Origin: Clostridiales bacterium
GTDB lineage: Bacteria; Bacillota; Clostridia; Saccharofermentanales; UBA5734
Reading direction: 5' to 3'
Assembly (NCBI GenBank): GCA_007135995.1
Contig: SLHU01000277.1
Span: forward strand, 1-5,908
DNA length: 5,908 bases
Of this stretch, positions 1 to 4,657 are shown piece by piece. Positions within the stretch are counted from its first letter, which is position 1. Every line of letters starts with the position of its first letter. The notes beneath the pieces are model-generated. The model was not told the origin of the DNA. It did no database searches and worked only from the letters and a program-made list of their open reading frames with translations. The position numbers and the translations under genes were made by a program.

Positions 1-2
1 GA

Positions 3-1472
3 TCAGTCGATTGTCAGCTTCAGGCAGATTGGTTCGTCAGTATTTAGGTTGAGACCTGTTTCAATCACAAGCCCTTCTGGTGTCTGTGACCAGCTGATGT
101 TTTGGTCAAATCCCAGCAGGCAGATGTCTTTGATCACGCCATTGAATATTTTGCTTTCTTTTTTCATTGACTGGATCCGAACCTGACCTGTTTCAGGCCA
201 TTTGAGCACGGTTGCGTAAAGATAAGGCGCGTTATAGGTAAAGCGGATATCTTCCGGTGTAAATGTCGCCCGGTTCACATCGGTAAACGCGCCTTCCGGT
301 ATTTCGGTTTCGCCTTCGCCGAAGACCGTCCAGGTGGTGGTATCGTAGATGGCTTCGCCATTCGTTTTGAGCCACTTGCCGATGCGCAGCAGTACCAACT
401 GTTCCTCTTCAGTAATCGTCCCGTCGGCGCGAGGTCCGATATTGAGCAGCAGGCAGCCGTTTTTGCTGACAATATCAACCAGATCGCAGATCAGATCGGT
501 CGCGTCTTTAAACTGGTTATTCTCCGTATAGCCCCAGGAATTTTTCGCGATCGCTGTGTCGTTTTGCCACAACTGGCGGCGAATGTTACTGAGTTGGCCG
601 CGTTCAATGTCAAAAACCGCTGTATTAAGAGCAAACGCGTCGTATTTATAATTAATCGCGACTTCCTCGCCCCATTCCGCGGCCCGGTTGTAGTAATAAG
701 CTGCCAGTTTTTTCAGATAAGGCTTAAAAGCCTGATTTAAAATCCACCAGTCGAACCAGAGTACTTTTGGCTGATATTTGTCGATCAGTTCACATGTACG
801 CATCAGCCAGTCCTCCAGGTGCGCCTGGCTGGGCCCTGGTGAAGCGACATCATGCGTTGTCTTATCACTTACATCTGGTGAAGCATAACCGTAGGGTTCC
901 TGGAAGCTGATGTTCTGCAGACCCGAATCGAAGGTGCGTGCGCCATTGAAAAACCAGTAATTCTCCGCCCGGTGACTGGAGGCGCAGATTCTCATGCCTT
1001 TGGCTTCCACAGCATCTTTCAGCAGACCTAAAATATCCTTCTTGGGCCCCATTTGAGCCGCGTTCCAGTCGGACAGCTGGCTGTCATACATCTGAAAGCC
1101 ATCGTGATGCTCCGCGACCGGCATCACATACCGTGCGCCTGACGCGGCAAAAAGGCTGGCCCACTGCTCCGCGTCAAATTTCTCTCCCTTGAACAGGGGG
1201 ATAAAATCCGCATAGCCAAATAACTTGTGCTCACCGTAAGTTTCCAAATGATGTTTATATTCAGGACTGTCTTCAATATACATGTTTCTCGGGTACCATT
1301 CACTGTTAAAAGCGGGGACGCTGTAGGCACCCCAGTGAATAAAAATACCGAACTTGTCGTTCTGATACCACTGCGGAACCGGATGCTTTGACAATGACGT
1401 CCAGTTGTCTTCATAGGGACCTTGCCGGATGACACGATCAACGGAAGATAGATTGCTTTTTGAGTCTGACAT
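3..1472 (-). CDS. Alpha-L-fucosidase, glycoside hydrolase family 29, cytoplasmic
   Basis: Predicted retaining exo-glycosidase that releases terminal alpha-L-fucose from oligosaccharides. The 489-residue protein is complete and of normal length for a two-domain GH29 enzyme: a catalytic barrel to about residue 380, then a C-terminal beta-sandwich. Seen directly: the N-terminal block FGIFIHWGAYSVPAF (41-55), the EHHDGF motif (121-126, substrate-binding histidines), VLWFDWW (238-243) with D241 as the expected nucleophile, FDIERG (287-292), SWGY (312-315) and LLLNIGPRADG (341-351). E290 in FDIERG is a candidate acid/base, by inference only. There is no signal peptide, so the substrate must be imported. 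The start is fixed by an AGGAGGT ribosome binding site seven bases upstream. The gene is transcribed away from the sulfatase and has its own promoter and LacI-type operator. The stop codon lies at the window edge, so downstream operon partners cannot be seen. Family assignment is firm; the exact linkage cleaved is unknown. Confidence 0.93.
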   Translation of the reverse strand: MSDSKSNLSSVDRVIRQGPYEDNWTSLSKHPVPQWYQNDKFGIFIHWGAYSVPAFNSEWYPRNMYIEDSPEYKHHLETYGEHKLFGYADFIPLFKGEKFDAEQWASLFAASGARYVMPVAEHHDGFQMYDSQLSDWNAAQMGPKKDILGLLKDAVEAKGMRICASSHRAENYWFFNGARTFDSGLQNISFQEPYGYASPDVSDKTTHDVASPGPSQAHLEDWLMRTCELIDKYQPKVLWFDWWILNQAFKPYLKKLAAYYYNRAAEWGEEVAINYKYDAFALNTAVFDIERGQLSNIRRQLWQNDTAIAKNSWGYTENNQFKDATDLICDLVDIVSKNGCLLLNIGPRADGTITEEEQLVLLRIGKWLKTNGEAIYDTTTWTVFGEGETEIPEGAFTDVNRATFTPEDIRFTYNAPYLYATVLKWPETGQVRIQSMKKESKIFNGVIKDICLLGFDQNISWSQTPEGLVIETGLNLNTDEPICLKLTID

Positions 1473-1479
1473 GGAAAAT

Positions 1480-1486
1480 ACCTCCT
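1480..1486 (-). promoter_or_regulatory. Ribosome binding site of the fucosidase gene
   Basis: Read on the minus strand this is AGGAGGT, close to a perfect anti-Shine-Dalgarno match, seven bases before the ATG. It decides the start codon of the fucosidase. Confidence 0.9.
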
Positions 1487-1488
1487 AA

Positions 1489-1504
1489 AGTGAAACGTTT
1501 CGCT
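1489..1504. promoter_or_regulatory. LacI-family-type operator (GAAACGTTTC palindrome)
   Basis: The 16 bases AGTGAAACGTTTCGCT form a near-perfect dyad (seven of eight base pairs match, with a perfect GAAACGTTTC core and a central CG). A central CG flanked by AAA/TTT arms is characteristic of operators bound by LacI-family sugar repressors; it also resembles catabolite-responsive elements bound by CcpA, which belongs to the same family. It lies between the predicted transcription start and the ribosome binding site of the fucosidase, where a bound protein would block transcription. No LacI-type gene is in the window, so the cognate regulator is elsewhere. Confidence 0.75.
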
Positions 1505-1515
1505 CTGACATTTTT

Positions 1516-1543
1516 ATTGTAACATGAATCAACTGACTGTCAA
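1516..1543 (-). promoter_or_regulatory. Promoter of the fucosidase gene
   Basis: On the minus strand a perfect -35 box TTGACA (1543-1538) is followed by a 16-base spacer and the -10 box TACAAT (1521-1516), with a TGT extended -10 element just before it. Transcription would begin near position 1509, immediately before the palindromic operator. This is a strong housekeeping-sigma promoter by inspection. Confidence 0.85.
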
Positions 1544-1705
1544 CGCATATTAAAGCTGTCAGAGACAGAATTTCAAGCGTATCAAGCTTTATCACAGCAT
1601 CTGATCACAAGCTGAAGTTCAGCTTTCAGCAAATCTGATATGGTAAGATAGTAGTAACACAGCTTGCATTTTGCTTGCGCTGCTTTTGTACCTGTAACGG
1701 GTATC

Positions 1706-1738
1706 TTTTCGGATGAACCTTTTATTAATGTCCGAAAA
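1706..1738. repeat. 8-bp inverted repeat in the sulfatase leader region
   Basis: TTTTCGGA (1706-1713) and TCCGAAAA (1731-1738) are exact inverted copies separated by 17 bases, about 95 bases before the sulfatase start codon. It could be a regulator binding site with two half-sites or a stem in the messenger leader. It lacks the GC-rich stem and trailing U-tract of a terminator. Chance occurrence cannot be excluded. Confidence 0.45.
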
Positions 1739-1833
1739 TAACCGCTGACGCGACAGCTTAACCGCAAAAACACACTTGCTTTCATCAGGAACCGGATATT
1801 CACTGGGATGAAAAACAGAAGGGAACATGCATT

Positions 1834-3297
1834 ATGAATCTGGATAAACCCAATGTCATCATGATTATGGCAGATCAGTTCAAAGCAACCGCCAGCAGGC
1901 TTTACCGGGAAAAGACTTGTCACACGCCCCATCTGAAAAAACTGGCAGAAGAGGGAGTCTTGTGCCGGCACGCCTTCACACCTCACCCGCTCTGCGTTCC
2001 TGCCCGGGTCTCTTTGTTTACCGGACAATATCCGCATACGCATGGCGCCAGAAGAAACGAGACCCTGATGCCAAAAGGAGCGGTACACGCTGTACAATGC
2101 TGGAAAGAGGCAGGATATGTGACCGGACTGATTGGCAAAAACCACTGCTTTGAACGAAAAGAGGATCTGGATCTTTTTGATGTCTGGTGTGAAGTGGGTC
2201 ACCGCGGACTGCCAAATGAAAATGCTGCTAAGGGCATGGACTGGTGCAGGCCGGAGGCGGGAATCAACCAGGCACATGAGACCAGACGCAAAATGCCCGA
2301 TATTCATCCTGCGTTTTCCTACGCAGTGACAAACTACCCGAAAGAGGATTATGCTACAGGCTTAATTGCGGGGCAGACCCTGCAGTTTCTAGAAGAAAAC
2401 CAGGACAATCCGTTTGCGCTCTGGATGTCTTTGCCGGACCCTCATACGCCAATAGAAGCGCCTGCGCATTATGTCTCTATGATAGAAGAAGAGGGCATTT
2501 TGTTTCCGCCCTGGTCAGAAGAAGAACTTGAGAAGATGCCTGAAAGAAATCGTGTGTATTATGAGATGATGGGTATTGCCGATGCATCAAAAGATGATAT
2601 CAAAAAGCTCATGACGGTCTATTATGCCATGATCCGGTTCATCGACGATGCAGTGGGGCAGGTCGTAGCCAAACTTGAACAGCTGAACCTTCGGGAAAAG
2701 ACGATGATCGTTTTCTGCTCGGATCACGGCGATTTGACCGGTGAGCATCGCATGGCGGATAAGGGCGGGCTGTTTTATGACTGTTTGACGCGCATCCCCA
2801 TGATTTTTTCCTGGCCTGGAAATATTCCGTCAGGCATCACAGAGGACAGCATGGTGAATCTCGTTGATGTTGTTCCTACTATCTTAAAACTCCAGGGATT
2901 GAACATTCCGGCGTCTATGCAGGGAAAGCCATTGCCTGTCCTGTCAGAGGAAGCGCCAAGGACGGTGACTTTCGCCGAGTATGGTGCCGGAGGTCCTGCT
3001 TTCAGGCTAAAAGACCTTGAAACTTTCCCGGAGGTTCACGGTACACAGGCACAAATGAAGTCCCTGCAGTGGCGAGAAGCCGAGGGAAGAAGAAAAATGG
3101 TCCGGACCAAAGCATGGAAATATGTGTATGATCCCATGGACGAGGATGATGAGCTGTATGATATGGTGAATGATCCCTGGGAACTGGATAATAAAGCCGC
3201 GGACCCAATGTTTGACAAGGTCAAGCATGAAATGCGGCAAAAACTGCTGGACTGGAGCATTATGACAGAGGACGCAAGACCGGTGCCGCTGCCGTGA
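1834..3297 (+). CDS. Type I sulfatase (formylglycine-dependent), cytoplasmic
   Basis: Predicted sulfate-ester hydrolase of the alkaline phosphatase/arylsulfatase superfamily, 487 residues, complete. Seen directly: the N-terminal metal motif MADQ (D14, Q15), the sulfatase signature CVPAR (54-58) with C54 as the residue converted to formylglycine, GKNH (K102, H104), PDPH with H204, the second metal site SDHGD (D297, H298), and ADKGG with K310. The C-terminal KAWKYVYDP...ELYDMVNDPWEL segment (427-451) is the usual C-terminal subdomain. No signal peptide is present, so it should act on an imported substrate. The cysteine type needs a maturation enzyme (anaerobic sulfatase-maturating radical-SAM enzyme or formylglycine-generating enzyme), not encoded here. 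The start is supported by AAGGGA nine bases upstream and by the normal position of the DQ motif. Substrate is open: DQ instead of DD is seen in choline-sulfatase and phosphonate-monoester-hydrolase-like branches as well as glycan sulfatases. Fucosidase and ROK neighbours favour a sugar sulfate. Confidence 0.93.
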   Translation: MNLDKPNVIMIMADQFKATASRLYREKTCHTPHLKKLAEEGVLCRHAFTPHPLCVPARVSLFTGQYPHTHGARRNETLMPKGAVHAVQCWKEAGYVTGLIGKNHCFERKEDLDLFDVWCEVGHRGLPNENAAKGMDWCRPEAGINQAHETRRKMPDIHPAFSYAVTNYPKEDYATGLIAGQTLQFLEENQDNPFALWMSLPDPHTPIEAPAHYVSMIEEEGILFPPWSEEELEKMPERNRVYYEMMGIADASKDDIKKLMTVYYAMIRFIDDAVGQVVAKLEQLNLREKTMIVFCSDHGDLTGEHRMADKGGLFYDCLTRIPMIFSWPGNIPSGITEDSMVNLVDVVPTILKLQGLNIPASMQGKPLPVLSEEAPRTVTFAEYGAGGPAFRLKDLETFPEVHGTQAQMKSLQWREAEGRRKMVRTKAWKYVYDPMDEDDELYDMVNDPWELDNKAADPMFDKVKHEMRQKLLDWSIMTEDARPVPLP

Positions 3298-3369
3298 TAC
3301 TTTTCGGTTGATAATACAAAGAGACCCGAATTAAGAAAACTTATTCAAGTATCTATCTGAAAATCGGGC
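3298..3369. other. Spacer after the sulfatase with weak stem potential
   Basis: Between the sulfatase stop and the next promoter there is a distant 5-bp complement CCCGA (3325-3329) / TCGGG (3364-3368) and a small stem TAAG-AAAA-CTTA (3332-3343). Neither has a following U-run, so I do not call a terminator. Read-through from the sulfatase into the regulator gene remains possible. Confidence 0.4.
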
Positions 3370-3398
3370 TTGACAATATAAAAACAGCATGCTATTTT
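3370..3398 (+). promoter_or_regulatory. Promoter of the ROK regulator gene
   Basis: A perfect -35 box TTGACA (3370-3375), a 17-base spacer and the -10 box TATTTT (3393-3398) preceded by TGC, an extended -10 element. Predicted transcription start is near 3405, inside the adjoining palindrome, which suits autoregulation. Confidence 0.8.
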
Positions 3399-3421
3399 AA
3401 TTACGTAACTTAGTTAATTAA
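3397..3421. promoter_or_regulatory. Candidate ROK operator, 25-bp imperfect palindrome
   Basis: Centred on C3409, the arms TTAATTA (3397-3403) and TAATTAA (3415-3421) and the inner triplets TAA (3406-3408) and TTA (3410-3412) pair perfectly; only two symmetric positions per arm (CG and GT) do not. It begins at the end of the -10 box and covers the predicted start of transcription, a repressor-type position. ROK regulators such as XylR and NagC bind AT-rich dyads of about this size. A closely related sequence precedes the next gene (4609-4633). That the ROK protein encoded here is the binder is inferred. Confidence 0.7.
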
Positions 3422-3439
3422 TAGATTGTGTAGGTTTTT

Positions 3440-4549
3440 ATGCTTCAAAGTGACATCAAAAACATGAATAAGCGAATTGTGTTTGACCAGTTTCGTGATC
3501 ATCGTGAGCTGACGCGTGTTGATGTATCCCGGCGAACAGGTATCAGTATGCCATCTGTTTTAAAAGCAGTCCAATCGCTGATTACGGCACATATCCTTGT
3601 GCCCTCTGGTGAAGAGGATACAGCTCTTGGCAGAAAACCCCTGAAACTTCGTTTTAATGCTGATGCCATCTCTGCTTTTGGTGTTGAGTATGAGGGCGAC
3701 CGCCTGTCGATTGGTCTGGTTAAAATTGACGGTACGGTTGAAAAGCACTTGAGCGTAAAAGTCGCACATCAATTTGATGAACAGCTGGCTGATCATATCG
3801 TCAGGGGTGTCAAGGATATCCTCACGCATGTAGATATTTCGAAAAGAGTCATTGCCGGTGTCGGGATCGGGATTCCAGGCGCGGTTAATCCAGAAGAGCA
3901 TCAGATTCTGTTTGCCCCGCTGATTGGTATTAATGAAGCAACATCAGCTCAGCCTGTTATTGAAATAGTCCAGAATGCTCTGAACTGGCCGGTTTTTATA
4001 GAAAATGATGTCAACACGCTGGCGATTGGTGAGCTGATGACGCGCAGATCAAGAGGAAACTGTCCGGATGATCTGCTTTTTATATCACTGGGCACAGGTG
4101 TTGGCGCTGGTCTGATCCTGAACGGTGAACTGCGTCAAGGCGTCAGGCATCTGTGTGGAGAAATAGGATACTACGCTAATCATATTTCTGATTTTAACTC
4201 CCGGCAAGATGAGGGATGGCTGGAAAGTCAGCTTAATACAGATGCACTGATGAAAAACTTCTCTTTTGATCTCGCGTCTCATACACCCTCGCCGACGCTT
4301 GTAGACCACGTGGCCAAAACACTGGCACCGGCTATTGCTAATTATGTAACGTTTCTTGATATTGAAACAGTTATTCTGGGTGGTGTTCTGGTCGAGTCTT
4401 TTGGAGAAGCGCTGATCAGCAGGTTGTCTGAAGTCACCAGTCAGCTTGTCTTAAATCCGCTGAAAATTGAAAAACATATTGCTCAAGAACCAGGCATTGT
4501 CGGCTGCGCAACGGTTGTCATCAACCAGCGCCTGAACGAACTGATCTGA
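3440..4549 (+). CDS. ROK-family transcriptional regulator (XylR/NagC-like)
   Basis: Predicted sugar-responsive DNA-binding repressor, 369 residues. Domains: an N-terminal winged helix-turn-helix (about 10-60, with LTRVDVSRRTGISMPSVLKA as the helix-turn-helix), the GRKP linker (64-67) common before the wing strand, then an actin-like ROK domain (about 75-369). ROK blocks seen: GVGIGIPGAVN (140-150), IENDVNTLAIGE (187-198), SLGTGVGAGLILNGELRQG (216-234) and GEIGY (240-244). The DxGxT phosphate motif of sugar kinases is replaced by EYEGD, so it should be a regulator and not a kinase. The cysteine-rich zinc motif that normally follows GEIGH is absent: the segment 240-263 has no cysteine and Y244 replaces the histidine. 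This is seen in part of the XylR-type branch. A weak TAGG lies about five bases before the ATG; a start at M9 is less likely because the visible homology begins before it. Likely controls itself and the downstream MttB-like gene through matching palindromes. Confidence 0.92.
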   Translation: MLQSDIKNMNKRIVFDQFRDHRELTRVDVSRRTGISMPSVLKAVQSLITAHILVPSGEEDTALGRKPLKLRFNADAISAFGVEYEGDRLSIGLVKIDGTVEKHLSVKVAHQFDEQLADHIVRGVKDILTHVDISKRVIAGVGIGIPGAVNPEEHQILFAPLIGINEATSAQPVIEIVQNALNWPVFIENDVNTLAIGELMTRRSRGNCPDDLLFISLGTGVGAGLILNGELRQGVRHLCGEIGYYANHISDFNSRQDEGWLESQLNTDALMKNFSFDLASHTPSPTLVDHVAKTLAPAIANYVTFLDIETVILGGVLVESFGEALISRLSEVTSQLVLNPLKIEKHIAQEPGIVGCATVVINQRLNELI

Positions 4550-4568
4550 TTGGCGGATATGATCAGTT
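4539..4568. repeat. 8-bp inverted repeat over the ROK stop codon
   Basis: AACTGATC (4539-4546) and GATCAGTT (4561-4568) are exact inverted copies with a 14-base loop containing the TGA stop. A stem of this size could form in the messenger, but it is not GC-rich and the nearest T-rich stretch (CCTTTTCT) begins eight bases later, so it is at best a weak terminator. Confidence 0.45.
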
Positions 4569-4577
4569 GCTGCAACC

Positions 4578-4606
4578 TTTTCTGGCAGAAAGGGAGATGT
4601 TATTTT
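4578..4606 (+). promoter_or_regulatory. Candidate extended -10 promoter of the MttB-like gene
   Basis: TGTTATTTT (4598-4606) is an extended -10 element with the same TATTTT hexamer as the ROK promoter. The base run at -35 spacing, TTTTCT (4578-4583, 17-base spacer), is poor. The case rests on the extended -10 and on the operator-like sequence immediately downstream, mirroring the ROK gene. Co-transcription from the ROK promoter is the alternative. Confidence 0.45.
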
Positions 4607-4608
4607 GG

Positions 4609-4633
4609 CTAGATACATAAATAAGTTAATTAA
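4609..4633. promoter_or_regulatory. Second candidate ROK operator, before the MttB-like gene
   Basis: Aligned without gaps to the palindrome at 3397-3421, 19 of 25 bases match, including the exact 11-base run AGTTAATTAAT (4624-4634 against 3412-3422). The right half is nearly identical; the left half is degenerate, so its own symmetry is weaker, though a perfect 10-bp palindrome TAATTAATTA lies at 4627-4636. It sits just downstream of the candidate -10 box, 24 bases before the start codon. AT-rich sequence makes some matching easier by chance, but the matching placement supports a real site. Confidence 0.6.
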
Positions 4634-4643
4634 TTATATAAAT

Positions 4644-4650
4644 GAGGGAG
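4644..4650 (+). promoter_or_regulatory. Ribosome binding site of the MttB-like gene
   Basis: GAGGGAG ends seven bases before the ATG at 4658 and selects it over the in-frame ATG three codons further on. Confidence 0.8.
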
Positions 4651-4657
4651 TTGTTTT

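Larger units (their letters stand above)
1505..1833. other. Divergent intergenic region between fucosidase and sulfatase
   Basis: Apart from the fucosidase promoter at its left end, this stretch holds no gene I can support. Visible structure: a short hairpin CTGTC-AGA-GACAG (1556-1568), a direct repeat TCAAGC (1573-1578 and 1582-1587), a direct repeat ATCACA (1591-1596 and 1604-1609), a 13-base palindrome GCTGAAGTTCAGC (1611-1623) and an 8-bp inverted repeat at 1706-1738. For the sulfatase I find only poor promoter candidates: an extended -10 TGGTAAGAT (1641-1649) without a good -35 box, and TTGCTT/TATTCA (1776-1802) with a 15-base spacer. Reading frames here lack credible ribosome binding sites or family signatures. 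Confidence 0.6.

Noticed and set aside
561..566. Gln at fucosidase residue 303 (LWQND), where human FUCA1-type enzymes have Glu in a WE motif
   Set aside because: Considered as loss of the acid/base residue. From memory, many bacterial GH29 enzymes have an ERG...WQTDTS arrangement, so the Gln is probably normal for the subgroup and E290 may take the role.
1619..1828. 69-residue minus-strand frame in the divergent intergenic region
   Set aside because: No ribosome binding site upstream of its ATG, no recognisable motif, and it would end well before the fucosidase promoter with no sign of its own promoter.
1582..2307. 241-residue minus-strand reading frame opposite the start of the sulfatase
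   Set aside because: Most of it lies antisense to the well-supported sulfatase, it shows no family signature, and its composition looks like a shadow frame.
3325..3368. CCCGA/TCGGG complement after the sulfatase as a terminator
   Set aside because: Five-base arms with a 34-base loop and no following U-tract.
4341..4356. Sequence TGTAACGTTTCT inside the ROK gene, resembling the LacI-type operator
   Set aside because: Only partly symmetric and deep within coding sequence; most likely chance.
4567..4584. GTTGCTGCAAC palindrome followed by CCTTTTCT, considered as a terminator after the ROK gene
   Set aside because: The arms are separated by one base, so a stable hairpin loop cannot form as drawn, and the T-run is short and interrupted.
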